A DNA stretch of 64,000 nucleotides from Gammaproteobacteria bacterium (lineage in GTDB: Bacteria > Pseudomonadota > Gammaproteobacteria > UBA6429 > Thiohalophilaceae). Positions 17,792 through 27,390 of the stretch are shown here, piece by piece. How positions within the stretch are numbered: the first letter of the stretch is position 1; each line of letters opens with the position of its first letter. The notes under the pieces are model-generated. The model had not been told where the DNA came from, ran no database searches, and worked only from the letters and a program-made list of their open reading frames with translations. The stretch is taken from contig JACQBC010000035.1 in assembly GCA_016194635.1 (NCBI GenBank), positions 22,365 to 86,364 on the forward strand. Direction: 5' to 3'. Made by a program: the position numbers and the translations under genes.

Positions 17792-19306
17792 CTAACTTAA
17801 AAATAACCCATAAGCGGGGTTGTTTGACTCTTCCCAGTACGGATAACCAATGTTTAATAGAAATTCTTGAAACTGACCCTGTTCGCTTTCCGGTACCTGC
17901 ATCCCAATCAATACTCGGCCATAGGCTGCGCCGTGATTGCGGTAATGAAATAAGCTGATATTCCAGCGTTTCCCCATATTATTAAGGAAACGTAGCAATG
18001 CACCGGGCCGTTCCGGAAATTCAAAGCGAAAGATCCGTTCATTATCGACCCCACCTACCCGTCCGCCCACCATATAACGCACGTGTAGCTTGGCCATTTC
18101 ATTATCCGTCATATCCACAACGGCATAGCCCTGGGCGTGCAGGGCCTCGAATAATTCCGATTTTTTGTGGCTTGCGGCTAACATTTGTACCCCAACGAAT
18201 ACGTGCGCTCGGGTTGGATCAGAATAGCGGTAATTAAATTCTGTAATTCCGCGTGTGCTAATCACGTCGCAAAACTGCCGGAAACTCCCGGGCCGTTCCG
18301 GAATTGTCACGGCGAATAACACCTCGCGCTGTTCGCCCAGCTCAGCACGTTCGGCCACGTGGCGTAAACGATCAAAGTTCATGTTGGCGCCACTATCAAT
18401 CGCCACCAGCATGCGGTCACGTAATTGCGTACGATCGATATATTTTTTCAACCCTGCCACCGCCAGGGCTCCAGCGGGTTCGGCGATCGAGCGGGTATCT
18501 TCAAAAATGTCCTTGATGGCGGCACAAATCTCATCGGTACTCACCAACAACATCTCATCGACGCATTGCCGTGCGACACGAAAGGGCTCTTCCCCCACCT
18601 GCCGCACCGCCACGCCGTCAGCGAAAATCCCGACTTGATCCAAGATCACCCGCTCGCCCGCCTGTAACGCCGCGTGCATACTGGGCGCATCATCCGGTTC
18701 TACCCCGATAATCTTAATTTGAGGATACAAGGCCTTCACATACGCCGACACCCCGGCAATCAAACCACCCCCGCCTACCGGCACAAAAATAGCGTGGATC
18801 TGCTCTGGGTGGTGGCGCAAAATCTCCACCGCGATGGTCCCTTGCCCGGCAATGACCAGCGGATCATCGTAAGGATGAATAAATATCAAACCTTCGGCCT
18901 TGATTATCTCCGCAGCACGGGCATAAGCATCGTCGTAGGCATTGCCATGCAATACAATCTCCGCGCCATAGGCCACCACCGATTTAACCTTGATTTCCGG
19001 CGTGGTCTTGGGCATGACAATAACCGCGCGGATCCCTAATTTCTGTGCCGCCAGGGCAACCCCCTGGGCATGATTGCCCGCCGAGGCGGCAATAATCCCG
19101 CGCGCCCGTTCCTGGAGGGTTAAATGGATAATCTTGTTGTAGGCACCACGCAGTTTGAAAGAAAAAACCGATTGTAAGTCTTCCCGTTTGAGATAAATCT
19201 CGTTAGCAAGGCGGGCCGACAACGATTTAGCACGTTCGAGCGGGGTTTCCTGGGCTACATCGTAGACCGGAGCACGTAAAATCATTTCAACATAACGGCT
19301 GGGCAT
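17792..19306 (-). CDS. ilvA: Threonine ammonia-lyase, biosynthetic
   Basis: 504 residues, the long biosynthetic form: a PLP catalytic domain (about 1-320) followed by two ACT-like regulatory modules (about 325-504) that bind isoleucine and valine in the family. The PLP lysine is K51 in SVFSFKLRGAYNKI, with the glycine-rich phosphate loop VGGGGLIAG. It deaminates threonine to 2-oxobutanoate, the first step to isoleucine. It is divergent from rpiA with a 116-base shared upstream region. Confidence 0.95.
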   Translation of the reverse strand: MPSRYVEMILRAPVYDVAQETPLERAKSLSARLANEIYLKREDLQSVFSFKLRGAYNKIIHLTLQERARGIIAASAGNHAQGVALAAQKLGIRAVIVMPKTTPEIKVKSVVAYGAEIVLHGNAYDDAYARAAEIIKAEGLIFIHPYDDPLVIAGQGTIAVEILRHHPEQIHAIFVPVGGGGLIAGVSAYVKALYPQIKIIGVEPDDAPSMHAALQAGERVILDQVGIFADGVAVRQVGEEPFRVARQCVDEMLLVSTDEICAAIKDIFEDTRSIAEPAGALAVAGLKKYIDRTQLRDRMLVAIDSGANMNFDRLRHVAERAELGEQREVLFAVTIPERPGSFRQFCDVISTRGITEFNYRYSDPTRAHVFVGVQMLAASHKKSELFEALHAQGYAVVDMTDNEMAKLHVRYMVGGRVGGVDNERIFRFEFPERPGALLRFLNNMGKRWNISLFHYRNHGAAYGRVLIGMQVPESEQGQFQEFLLNIGYPYWEESNNPAYGLFLS

Positions 19307-19422
19307 GATATTTTATTCGGCTTCCTGTATTGGTCGGCTCAACAAGTGTTGCAAAATGCTCCCGTCTAATATAATGGGAACCCTGCTGTAAGTATACTGA
19401 CGTAGTACCTTAAGGAGTTCGC

Positions 19423-20079
19423 ATGACCCAAGATGAAATGAAACAGGCCGTCGCCAAGGCCGCCCTAGACTATGTCGAAACCGGGACGGTCATCGGCATC
19501 GGCACCGGCTCTACCGCCAATTACTTTATAGACCAGTTGGCTGATATTAAACATAAGATTGAAGGCGTCGTCGCCAGCTCCAACGCCAGCGCCGAACGTT
19601 TAAAGAAACACGGCATCCCCGTGTTTGACCTCAACGCCGTTAATGAAATTTCGGTGTATATCGACGGCGCCGATGAAGTCAATCGCCACCTGCATCTGAT
19701 TAAAGGCGGCGGCGGCGCCCTCACCCGCGAAAAAATCGTCGCCGCGGTGAGTAAACGTTTTGTCTGCATCGCCGACGAATCCAAATGGGTGGATGTCTTG
19801 GGCAAATTTCCCCTCCCCGTCGAAGTCATCCCGATGGCCCGCAGCTACGTCGCCCGCGAACTGGCCAAACTCGGTGGACAACCGGTCTGGCGCGAGGGGT
19901 TTATCACCGACAACGGTAATCTGATCCTTGACGTGCATAACTTGCGGATCATGGAACCCACCAAGCTGGAAGAAACGATCAATCACATCACCGGCGTGGT
20001 CACCAACGGCCTGTTTGCGCGTCGCGCGGCGAATGTGTTGTTGTTGGGGACGAAGGATGGGGTGAAAACGATTAAATAA
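19423..20079 (+). CDS. rpiA: Ribose-5-phosphate isomerase A
   Basis: 218 residues, the expected RpiA length. Key blocks are [13 protein letters not shown] (phosphate loop), DGADEVN and [11 protein letters not shown], which contains the catalytic acid region. It interconverts ribose 5-phosphate and ribulose 5-phosphate. AAGGAG lies six bases before the ATG. It is convergent with the FAD/FeS dehydrogenase gene. Confidence 0.96.
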   Translation: MTQDEMKQAVAKAALDYVETGTVIGIGTGSTANYFIDQLADIKHKIEGVVASSNASAERLKKHGIPVFDLNAVNEISVYIDGADEVNRHLHLIKGGGGALTREKIVAAVSKRFVCIADESKWVDVLGKFPLPVEVIPMARSYVARELAKLGGQPVWREGFITDNGNLILDVHNLRIMEPTKLEETINHITGVVTNGLFARRAANVLLLGTKDGVKTIK

Positions 20080-20098
20080 TCGGTGAGTAGCGGTGTAG

Positions 20099-20185
20099 GT
20101 GGAGGACTTCCTCTTCCACATGGCGCAGAACTCTGCTAAGGGTTGGCGTTAGATTGTATCTCTGTATTGTCGGCCTGAAGGCCGA
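20099..20185. other. Two hairpins between convergent genes
   Basis: GTGGAGGA at 20099-20106 pairs with TCTTCCAC at 20112-20119, and TCGGCC/GGCCGA closes a TGAA loop at 20170-20185. Neither has a clear T-run, but they lie exactly between the rpiA stop and the end of the opposite dehydrogenase gene. They may act as a bidirectional transcription brake. Confidence 0.35.
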
Positions 20186-20199
20186 TCTACCAACCGAAT

Positions 20200-23100
20200 C
20201 TATAACATCACCCGCTCAATGCCACCCTGCGTGGCTCTCTCGACAAAGTGGGTTTGCCAATGCTCGCCTAATAACCCATTGGCCAACTCCACCACGATGT
20301 AATCGGTTTGCATGCCGGTTTGATCGCGGTAACGTGACAAGCCCTGCTGACAGGCCGGGCAAGAGGTCAGTATCTTCACTTCGTTATTTTCACTGCGGGT
20401 TTTGCCGATGAGTTGCTGCAGGCCCTTATTCAATTCCTCTTGTTTACGGAACCGCACTTGGGTGGCGATATCCGGCCGGGCCACGGCAAAGGTTCCGGCC
20501 TCGCCGCAACAACGATCGCTTTGAATCACCTTGGCGCCGAGTAACTGCGTGGCGACCTTGACGGGATTATGTAACTTCATCGGGCTGTGGCAGGGATCGT
20601 GGTATAAATATTGCCGACCATTGGCCTCGTTCAAACGCATGCCCTTTTCCATCAGAAATTCATGAATGTCCATCAGCCGACAGCCGGGGAAAATCTTTTC
20701 AAACTGATAGGTCAACAGTTGATCGATACACGTGCCGCAGGATACCAATACGGTTTTAATATCGAGATAGTTGAGCGTATTGGCGATGCGATGGAACAAC
20801 ACCTGATTGCTCACCGAGATCTGTTTGCCTTTTTGTTTATCGCCACTGGAGGCCTGCGGATAACCGCAACACAAGTAGCCCGGCGGCAACACGGTCTGCA
20901 CCCCGGCTTCGTACAACATAGCGAGCGTGGCCAAACCAATTTGGCTGAACAGTCGCTCGGAACCACAACCGGGGAAATAAAACACCGCCTCGCTATCGGC
21001 CTTGGTCTTGACCGGATCGCGCACGATCGGGATGACCTGGTTATCTTCCAAACCCAACAACGCGCGCGTGGTTTTGAGCGGTAAATCCGCGGGCATCGGC
21101 CGTTTCACAAAATGCACCACTTGCTCGCGAAGCGGGGTCTTACCGGTAGTGGCCGCCGGTAATTGCTGTGGACGTTGTGGCCAGAAATGCCGGTACACAC
21201 TGGACGCCAAGCGTTGCGCCCGATAACCGGCGCGAATAAACACCGTGCGCATGGTGTTGACCATCCACGGCCGGGTGATGTTTAAAAACAACAAGGACAT
21301 CGCCGTGCCGATATTAAGGCTCTTTTTGCCCTGCGCGCGCAGGATCGAGCGCATCATCACCGAGACATCGCCAAAATCGATCTTCACTGGACAGGGGCTG
21401 AGGCATTTGTGGCAGACCGTGCAATGATCGGCCACATCGTTCATCGCAGCAAAATGCCGCAAGGAAATACCCCGGCGGGTTTGTTCTTCGTACAAAAACG
21501 CCTCGACGATCAAACCGGTGGCGAGGATCTTATTGCGCGGGGAATACAGTAAATTGGCGCGGGGAATATGGGTGTTGCAGACCGGTTTGCACTTACCGCA
21601 GCGCAGGCAATTTTTCACGGCGTTGTTGAGTTCGCCCAGCTCGCTGGCCTCTAGAATCAACGCCTCACGTTCCACCAGGCGCAGCGAGGGCGTGTAGGCG
21701 TTGCGCAAATCGGCCTTGTGCTGCAACTTGCCCGGATTAAACACATCCTGGGGATCGACTCGACGCTTGTAGGCGCTGAATTCATCGATGCTGGCGGGAT
21801 CGAGGTATTGCAACTTGGTGATCCCAATACCGTGCTCACCCGAAATCACCCCACCCAGAGATTGCGCCAAGGCCATCACCCGCGCCACCACCTGGTCGGC
21901 CTCCTGCAACATCACGTAGTCGTTGGAGTTTACCGGGATATTGGTATGGACGTTACCGTCGCCCGCGTGCATGTGAATCGCAATGAACAGACGTGAAGAA
22001 CGGATCTCGGCATGGATTGCCTCCAAACGCACCCGCAAGCGTTCAAATTCCGCCCCGGCAAACAAGCCCTTGAGCGGCTGGGCGATCGATTTGCGATACG
22101 AGATGCGCAGCTCACGGCGTTGATAAACGCGAAACACACTCTCCGTCGGTTGAAGGCGGGCATATTCTTCCCCCGGCAACGCCGCCTGTAATTGCGCCAG
22201 GTTGTGATCGAGGTTGAGCAACACCTGTTGCCAACGTTGCCGTGTGCTGTCCAGCAATTCCAATGTCGATTGAACTTTTGCGGTGATGATCTGCTGTGAT
22301 TCAGCATCCGAACCACCGAGATCGGCGGCCAGCGGATCCTTTAATTCATTCGGCTCACTGTTGAAGTAGTCCTGCAGCGCGTCCAAAATGCGCAGTTTAT
22401 TGCGAATTGATAATTCAATATTGAACCGTTCAATGCCGTCGCTGTACTCGGCCAGACGCGGCAGCGGAATCACCACGTCTTCGTTGATCTTAAAGGCATT
22501 GGTATGCGCGGCAATCGCGGCGGTGCGGGCGCGATCCGCCCAGAAGCGGTGCCGGGCCTCGGGACTCACCGCGATAAAGCCCTCGCCACCCCGTGCGTTG
22601 GCCCGGCGCACCACCTCGGCGGCAGCGCTGGCCACCGGCTCCTCGCTATCGCCCGCAATGTCGATTAACAACAACATCTTGGGTAACTGACGGCGTGGCG
22701 ACTTGGTGGTGTAACCCACGGCACGCACGTAACGTTCGTCGAGGTGCTCCATCCCCGCCAGGGCCACGGTGGTTAACCCATCGAGGTAATCTTTGGTTTC
22801 AACAATCGCCGGGACCGCACGGGTCAGATCGGGGTCAAAGAACTCCAAACACACCGTGCGGATAAATTTGAATCCGCGGTGCAACACAAATTCGGCCGAG
22901 GTGATAATCCCGTCGCAGCCTTCTTTTTGAATCCCCGGCAGGCCGTGTAAAAATTTATTGGTGACGTCTTTGCCCAGGCCCTGTTTACGCAATAACTTGC
23001 CGGGAATCCGCAATAGCGCGGGTTCACCCAGCAAGGTGGTCGTATCGGGCGCATAACGGCTGAGGCGAAACACCACTTGGTCTTGCAAATGGATCTTGCC

Positions 23101-24051
23101 GAGGTTGTGGTTCAGCCGCTCGACCACCAGCCAGTTGGCATCCGGCGTCACCATGCGCCAGGAGACCAGATTATCCAGCGCCGTGCCCCACAGCACAGCT
23201 TTTTTACCGCCCGCATTCATCGCCACATTGCCGCCGATACAGGAGGCATCTTGCGAAGTCGGATCGACGGCAAAGACTAATTTGGCGGCATCGGCGGTCT
23301 CGGTCACGCGTTTGGTGACCACCCCGGCTTCGGCACGAATAGTCGCGACCGGTGTATCCACGCCCGGCAATTGTTTTATCTGAATCGGATCGAGGCGTTC
23401 GAGTTTTTCGGTATTGATCACCGCGATTTCGGCGTGTAACGGCACCGCCCCGCCGGTGTAACCGGTACCGCCCCCGCGCGGGATCATACCCAGTTTTAAA
23501 TCCAGACAGGCCGCCACCACTGCCTGCACCTCAGTTTCAGAATCCGGCGAGATCACCACCAAGGGATACTCCACCCGCCAGTCCGAGGCGTCGGTAACGT
23601 GCGACACCCGTGCAAACCCATCAAAACAAATATTATCGGCGCGGGTGGCCTTCTTTAAGCGCTGCAAAATCGCCTTGCGCAAATCGTATTGCCGCGCAAA
23701 CCACTGCTGAAACTCGGTGACCGCCTGACGGCTGCGCTGCAGTAACTGCAACGCCAGCGCATTGCCCTCGGAGCGCTGTTCAATTTGATTGAGCCGCTCA
23801 TTGAGCGTAGTGAGCAAGGAAAACCGCCGTTTGCGGTTCTCAATCAAATCGTCCTGAATCATCGGGTTACGGCTCACCACCCACATATCCCCCAGCACCT
23901 CGAACAACATCCGCGCCGAGCGGCCCGTCACCCGCTCATCGCGCAATTGATTCAATACCTCCCACATCCCCTCGCCCAGAAAACGCATGACGATCTCTCG
24001 GTCGGAGAAGGAGGTGTAGTTATAGGGGATTTCGCGGAGTTTGGGGGTCAT
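20200..24051 (-). CDS. DUF3683/FAD-linked oxidase/FeS/CCG fusion dehydrogenase
   Basis: A 1283-residue multi-domain flavoprotein. In order: a DUF3683-like N-terminus (about 1-140); a PCMH-type FAD domain with [11 protein letters not shown] (191-201); an FAD-oxidase C-terminal half with [17 protein letters not shown] and [16 protein letters not shown]; two 4Fe-4S motifs, [12 protein letters not shown] (about 812) and [12 protein letters not shown] (about 875); and CCG-type heterodisulfide-reductase-like domains near the end ([19 protein letters not shown]). The architecture matches large D-2-hydroxyacid (lactate/2-hydroxyglutarate-type) dehydrogenases that pass electrons to quinone. The substrate is unknown. 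The first 35 codons are repeated upstream at 25778-25886. Confidence 0.88.
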   Translation of the reverse strand: MTPKLREIPYNYTSFSDREIVMRFLGEGMWEVLNQLRDERVTGRSARMLFEVLGDMWVVSRNPMIQDDLIENRKRRFSLLTTLNERLNQIEQRSEGNALALQLLQRSRQAVTEFQQWFARQYDLRKAILQRLKKATRADNICFDGFARVSHVTDASDWRVEYPLVVISPDSETEVQAVVAACLDLKLGMIPRGGGTGYTGGAVPLHAEIAVINTEKLERLDPIQIKQLPGVDTPVATIRAEAGVVTKRVTETADAAKLVFAVDPTSQDASCIGGNVAMNAGGKKAVLWGTALDNLVSWRMVTPDANWLVVERLNHNLGKIHLQDQVVFRLSRYAPDTTTLLGEPALLRIPGKLLRKQGLGKDVTNKFLHGLPGIQKEGCDGIITSAEFVLHRGFKFIRTVCLEFFDPDLTRAVPAIVETKDYLDGLTTVALAGMEHLDERYVRAVGYTTKSPRRQLPKMLLLIDIAGDSEEPVASAAAEVVRRANARGGEGFIAVSPEARHRFWADRARTAAIAAHTNAFKINEDVVIPLPRLAEYSDGIERFNIELSIRNKLRILDALQDYFNSEPNELKDPLAADLGGSDAESQQIITAKVQSTLELLDSTRQRWQQVLLNLDHNLAQLQAALPGEEYARLQPTESVFRVYQRRELRISYRKSIAQPLKGLFAGAEFERLRVRLEAIHAEIRSSRLFIAIHMHAGDGNVHTNIPVNSNDYVMLQEADQVVARVMALAQSLGGVISGEHGIGITKLQYLDPASIDEFSAYKRRVDPQDVFNPGKLQHKADLRNAYTPSLRLVEREALILEASELGELNNAVKNCLRCGKCKPVCNTHIPRANLLYSPRNKILATGLIVEAFLYEEQTRRGISLRHFAAMNDVADHCTVCHKCLSPCPVKIDFGDVSVMMRSILRAQGKKSLNIGTAMSLLFLNITRPWMVNTMRTVFIRAGYRAQRLASSVYRHFWPQRPQQLPAATTGKTPLREQVVHFVKRPMPADLPLKTTRALLGLEDNQVIPIVRDPVKTKADSEAVFYFPGCGSERLFSQIGLATLAMLYEAGVQTVLPPGYLCCGYPQASSGDKQKGKQISVSNQVLFHRIANTLNYLDIKTVLVSCGTCIDQLLTYQFEKIFPGCRLMDIHEFLMEKGMRLNEANGRQYLYHDPCHSPMKLHNPVKVATQLLGAKVIQSDRCCGEAGTFAVARPDIATQVRFRKQEELNKGLQQLIGKTRSENNEVKILTSCPACQQGLSRYRDQTGMQTDYIVVELANGLLGEHWQTHFVERATQGGIERVML

Positions 24052-24056
24052 GGGGG
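23948..24056 (-). repeat. 109-bp direct repeat, functional copy at gene start
   Basis: This segment covers the first 35 codons and the start codon of the FAD/FeS dehydrogenase. It matches 25778-25886 at 105 of 109 positions in the same orientation. The two copies bracket the 1.7-kb segment holding the nucleotidyltransferase, AbrB-type and HigA-type genes, as if that segment entered by an event that duplicated or carried the gene's 5' end. Confidence 0.9.
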
Positions 24057-24116
24057 TGAGCAGAACGGGGAATCAGTCTTTATTTTAACACAGACGTTAC
24101 CTGTCTTTTCGAGATG

Positions 24117-24758
24117 CTACAAATTTACTGGCCTGCCTGATCGAACCGAAACAACCACATCAATTAACTCCCGCCCCCCACCTTGGTACACAAGTTCTCC
24201 TAAATTGACGATGACAGCCTCATCCAAATCCGCTGCCGTTTTAATAAGTCGAATCAAATCGGCCAGATCAACGGATTTGTTTTCTTCCTGGCGGTTTGGT
24301 GATATCGTGGCTGCGAACTTCAACGCAATCGCGGCCTCACGTGTTGGTATTCGAATCTTGTGTTTACCGGCATGCCGCGTTACCGAGTGGCGATTGACAA
24401 TCTCCCGAAACAAGGCAAAACCATCTTTGACCAAATCAATTCGTTCTGGCTCTGTTGACGACTGGTCACGTGCATCAAAAGTAACGTGAAATACTTTGTC
24501 CTTGTAATCAAATTGGCTGTAGTGTTGTTGCATCAAACTCACCGCGCGGGAAAAGTCAGCATTTCTGATAAGAAAATCAACATCCACTGTCGCACGCGTA
24601 ACCCCTGTATAATAGGACAGCATATGTCCGCCTATCAGTGTATAGCTAATCTGCTCTTGTTCGAACAACGCGGCTACTTGTAACGGATTAATAACGTCAT
24701 TGTTTGACTGCCGTGAAAGCTCATACGACTTCTGCAGGTTATCCAGCGATTCCTTCAT
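24117..24758 (-). CDS. Nucleotidyltransferase-fold protein (candidate toxin partner)
   Basis: 213 residues. A minimal nucleotidyltransferase core is visible: the GG turn at 43-44 (YTLIGGHMLSYY), and the paired acidic residues D59 and D61 (TVDVDFLI) that would bind metal. A later KSVDLADLIRLI segment resembles the helical half of AbiEii/DUF6036-type proteins. Such proteins transfer nucleotides to tRNA or other targets, and several are toxins. The start overlaps the AbrB-type gene by four bases (ATGA), a toxin-antitoxin-like arrangement. The biological role is inferred from fold and context. Confidence 0.75.
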   Translation of the reverse strand: MKESLDNLQKSYELSRQSNNDVINPLQVAALFEQEQISYTLIGGHMLSYYTGVTRATVDVDFLIRNADFSRAVSLMQQHYSQFDYKDKVFHVTFDARDQSSTEPERIDLVKDGFALFREIVNRHSVTRHAGKHKIRIPTREAAIALKFAATISPNRQEENKSVDLADLIRLIKTAADLDEAVIVNLGELVYQGGGRELIDVVVSVRSGRPVNL

Positions 24759-25207
24759 AAGGCAATGTAAGTGATCTTTTCCACGCCTACTTGCCGTAAT
24801 TCGGCCAGGGCGCGTTGTGCCTGTTGCAAGGAATGTTGAATGACCTGTCGCGCCGCATCCTTGGCGGCCACCAACGTAGCATACGCACCGGGTGTACCCT
24901 TGGGCACCTCGCGGATCATCGGCGCAAGGGGATTAATCGTTACAACCAAATAATCAACCGAAGTCTCGACATAGGGATTGGCCACGGGTGTCACCTCCGC
25001 CGTCATTGCCTGAACCTGCGCAATGGCCTGCTCAACGTGCCTTTGCACCGTATCCTGATTCGGGGCCGCCTTGGTTATTTGAATCGCGCCATCATCGGTG
25101 AAACATACCTCCAACTCAGCACCCGTCGTGACATTCAAGTGCGTCAGCACCGCTGACGGTAACCGCACCGCCTGACTATTACCCCACGTACTGACCTTTA
25201 ATTTCAT
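24755..25207 (-). CDS. AbrB/MazE-type DNA-binding protein with extended C-terminus (candidate antitoxin)
   Basis: 150 residues. The first 50 form a swapped-hairpin AbrB domain (MKLKVSTWGNSQAVRLPSAV), as in MazE antitoxins. The following 100 residues, which include a Pro/Thr-rich linker and an Ala/Gln-rich helical end, are much longer than usual for MazE. A perfect palindrome sits 22 bases upstream of the start. The stop overlaps the downstream nucleotidyltransferase start (ATGA). I infer an antitoxin and self-repressor; the C-terminal part would contact the partner. Confidence 0.78.
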   Translation of the reverse strand: MKLKVSTWGNSQAVRLPSAVLTHLNVTTGAELEVCFTDDGAIQITKAAPNQDTVQRHVEQAIAQVQAMTAEVTPVANPYVETSVDYLVVTINPLAPMIREVPKGTPGAYATLVAAKDAARQVIQHSLQQAQRALAELRQVGVEKITYIAL

Positions 25208-25228
25208 AACCCGCCCTATAGTGTATAC

Positions 25229-25242
25229 AATGTATATACATT
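25229..25242. promoter_or_regulatory. Perfect 14-bp palindrome upstream of AbrB-type gene
   Basis: AATGTATATACATT is its own reverse complement and lies 22 bases before the AbrB-type start, inside an AT-rich stretch that also contains TATAGTGTATACA. This is the expected position for an autoregulatory operator overlapping the promoter. Confidence 0.6.
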
Positions 25243-25301
25243 AGCATGAACCGAAGGAGATTGCTTCAGCCTGATATGAGGATTGCTCGAAACTGTGTTA
25301 G

Positions 25302-25604
25302 CTAAGCAGCCAATTCAACCAGCGCCTCAGGATATTTCTGTGCAATTTTCAACAACGATTTCGCCGCTCCCGACGGTTGACGACGACCCTGTTCCCAATC
25401 CTGTAAGGTACGCGGCGATACCCCCAGTAACTTTGCAAATAAAGTCTGCGATAAACCGGTTTTTAGTCGCAGCTCCACAATCCACGAAACTTTCACACGC
25501 GTGACGCGGCCTTTTTTACGCGTTTTCATTTCCTTAACCGATCGCAATAATTCCGCCCCGATATTCAAGGAAGGGATTCTCGGTGATTTTTTGGATTTAA
25601 CCAT
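25302..25604 (-). CDS. HigA/NadS-like helix-turn-helix antitoxin, orphan
   Basis: 100 residues from the ATG at 25602-25604. A Lys/Arg-rich N-terminus is followed by an Xre-type HTH: LRLKTGLSQTLFAKLLGVS (about 58-76), then RTLQDWEQGRRQPSGAAKSL. This is the typical antitoxin of RelE/HigB pairs in which the toxin gene comes first. The start overlaps the stop of a 35-codon remnant of the toxin (25597-25704). The antitoxin itself looks complete. It probably still represses its promoter, which contains a 15-bp palindrome. Confidence 0.82.
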   Translation of the reverse strand: MVKSKKSPRIPSLNIGAELLRSVKEMKTRKKGRVTRVKVSWIVELRLKTGLSQTLFAKLLGVSPRTLQDWEQGRRQPSGAAKSLLKIAQKYPEALVELAA

Positions 25605-25704
25605 GGTCAATCTGCGCTTGAATTGCTTTGAGAACATGTGCCGGAATACTCTCGCGCACACCGGCCAATCGGGTGAAGGTTGGAGTTTCCACCACGGTAA
25701 GCAT
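25597..25704 (-). pseudogene. HigB/RelE-type toxin remnant with internal deletion
   Basis: A 35-codon frame from the ATG at 25702-25704 to TAA, overlapping the antitoxin start. The first 14 residues (MLTVVETPTFTRLA) look like the N-terminus of HigB/RelE toxins. The last 20 (VRESIPAHVLKAIQAQIDHG) look like the C-terminal helix of the same family, where roughly 60-70 residues normally lie between. The simplest reading is an in-frame internal deletion that removed the catalytic body. The ends are recognised by eye only. Confidence 0.65.
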
Positions 25705-25712
25705 AACAAATA

Positions 25713-25727
25713 TACGGCATTGCCGTA
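25713..25727. promoter_or_regulatory. 15-bp palindromic operator candidate for the HigA-like protein
   Basis: TACGGCA-T-TGCCGTA on the plus strand, 9 bases upstream of the toxin-remnant start. Its position and symmetry suit an Xre-type antitoxin binding site. Confidence 0.6.
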
Positions 25728-25777
25728 GGTAGAATCAAGCCTGATGTTACCTCTGCCCTATCACCCTTTCCGCACGC

Positions 25778-25886
25778 TGATTCAACACCTCCCACATCCC
25801 CTCGCCCAGAAAACGCATGACGATCTCCCGGTCGGAGAAGGAGGTGTAGTTATAGGGGATTTCGCGGAGTTTGGGGGACGTGGGGG
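25778..25886 (-). pseudogene. Dead duplicate of the first 35 codons of the FAD/FeS dehydrogenase
   Basis: Matches 23948-24056 at 105 of 109 bases. The start codon has become ACG, and downstream coding is lost at the junction with the island. It is therefore a relic, probably of the original gene start, now separated from the body of the gene by the inserted toxin-antitoxin-like segment. Confidence 0.88.
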
Positions 25887-25961
25887 ATTCGCTGCTTGGG
25901 TGGGATTATTCTACATCAGACACACCATGGGATACGAACAACAAGTAAAAACACTCGCCCA

Positions 25962-25989
25962 TAAAAAACGGGGCCCGAAGGCCCCGTTT
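25962..25989 (-). terminator. Rho-independent terminator of the porin gene
   Basis: On the minus strand ACGGGGCC-TTCG-GGCCCCGT is followed by TTTTTTAT. The very stable TTCG-loop stem lies about 45 bases beyond the porin stop. Confidence 0.93.
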
Positions 25990-26035
25990 CAAGTACATCA
26001 CAGATTATTATTGTTAAAACTAAACCGGAAAAGGT

Positions 26036-27148
26036 TTAGAACTTCACTTTCATACCCACTGACCAACCTTTGGGATCCATACCACCGGTAGTGGCCCCGT
26101 AGGTCGCATCTTGCGGGTTAGCATGGCCAGCGCCGATGACGGAATAGACGCCTCCATTTGCAGCTGTAGTAGCATTGTCATTTTTGACATTGGCATACAC
26201 TACGTAAACAGCTGTAGACTTACTCATGTTGTAGTCATAACCAATCGCTGTTAACTTAGCACCACCGGCACCGGCCGACGTGGTCGTCTTGCCATTATCA
26301 TTGGCCTTGTAGTATTGCGCTTTAATCATCCCCTGGCCGATGGTGAAGCCACCACCAATTCCCATCGTATTACGATTGGCGCCTGCAAGGCCACCTTCAT
26401 CCTTAACCTTTTGATACAAGGCACCCACAACGATATTACCCATTGTATATTGGGCGGATACGCGATCAATCGTACTTGAATCACCTTGAGTAGCCGAAAG
26501 GGTGATGGGTGCAAGAATCACTTTCTTGTGCGCGTAACCAGCGTAGATAGGGCCTTGGCTAAATTGAGCACCGACCGCGGTCTGTTTGGATTTATTCGTT
26601 ACCGTGGGAGTGTTTTCAGTCGTGGTATTTTCTAAACCAATGTTTAACGTAAGTGTAACGCCCGAAAAGCTCGGGGATTCATAGTTCAAGCTGTTCGCTA
26701 AACGTTCGTCACCAATGTTCTTACCATTACCACCGCGGGTTAAAGAGCGGGATTCGCCCAATTGCTCACTCCAGAACATATCAACCTTGCGGCCAATTTG
26801 TTTCACAACATCATCGTAGTTACCGGCACGGAAGGTACCAAAACCACCTGACAAACCGGCAAATACGTTGCGGTTGATCCAGGGATTACCGCTAGCAGCG
26901 GAGGTATCAAAACCAATTTGGAACTCACCGCCGTAAATCCCTTTCATCCCATCGCCTAGGTCATCTGAACCTCTAATCCCTATGTACGAGCTGTTACTTG
27001 ATAACGTTGTCACTTTACTGTCGGTACTGTTACCATTATTTAAGCCATCTACCGACAAATGAATAGCGCCGTATACTTCCGGGGCGGCGTGAACTACTGG
27101 AGCTGCCAGGCCCGCTAAAACCGCGGCTGCAATAAATTTCATCTTCAT
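26036..27148 (-). CDS. Outer membrane general porin
   Basis: 370 residues. A signal peptide with cleavage expected after residue 21 (MKMKFIAAAVLAGLAAPVVHA is 21 long) is followed by VYGAIHLSVDG, typical of trimeric porins of beta/gammaproteobacteria. The chain ends GMKVKF with the C-terminal Phe recognised by the Bam machinery. Internal motifs such as GSDDLGDGMKGIYGGEFQIG match 16-strand porins. It is a single gene with its own terminator and a symmetric candidate operator about 100 bases upstream. Confidence 0.93.
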   Translation of the reverse strand: MKMKFIAAAVLAGLAAPVVHAAPEVYGAIHLSVDGLNNGNSTDSKVTTLSSNSSYIGIRGSDDLGDGMKGIYGGEFQIGFDTSAASGNPWINRNVFAGLSGGFGTFRAGNYDDVVKQIGRKVDMFWSEQLGESRSLTRGGNGKNIGDERLANSLNYESPSFSGVTLTLNIGLENTTTENTPTVTNKSKQTAVGAQFSQGPIYAGYAHKKVILAPITLSATQGDSSTIDRVSAQYTMGNIVVGALYQKVKDEGGLAGANRNTMGIGGGFTIGQGMIKAQYYKANDNGKTTTSAGAGGAKLTAIGYDYNMSKSTAVYVVYANVKNDNATTAANGGVYSVIGAGHANPQDATYGATTGGMDPKGWSVGMKVKF

Positions 27149-27246
27149 ACAAAACTCTCCTTATGTGTGTGAGTTTGGTTAGGTTATTATCCCGAGCGGT
27201 TTTATACCCTAGCGGCGATGTCGACGCAACAGTTTTTTCTGTTTTT

Positions 27247-27273
27247 TACAACATACAGAGGCAATATGTTGTA
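27247..27273. promoter_or_regulatory. 9-9-9 inverted repeat between divergent porin and GT41 genes
   Basis: TACAACATA at 27247-27255 and TATGTTGTA at 27265-27273 are perfect complements separated by nine bases. The site lies about 100 bases upstream of the porin start and about 120 upstream of the first glycosyltransferase. It is a good candidate for a dimeric regulator site acting on one or both genes; the regulator is unknown. Confidence 0.55.
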
Positions 27274-27390
27274 TTTTTACTACAAACGGCTAAAACTCAG
27301 ATTAATGTTTGGCACTAATTTAAGAGTCAAACCCTAAAAATCACCCAACGACTATCAATATCAATATGTTATCTACCATACCCTAGCCCT

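Noticed and set aside
19600..20121. 173-codon minus-strand frame opposite rpiA
   Set aside because: Pure antisense shadow of rpiA; its His/Arg/Asp-rich composition mirrors the rpiA codons.
23785..24489. 234-codon plus-strand frame across the dehydrogenase start and nucleotidyltransferase
   Set aside because: Antisense shadow of two real genes. A similar frame at 25744-26091 exists only because the 109-bp segment is duplicated.
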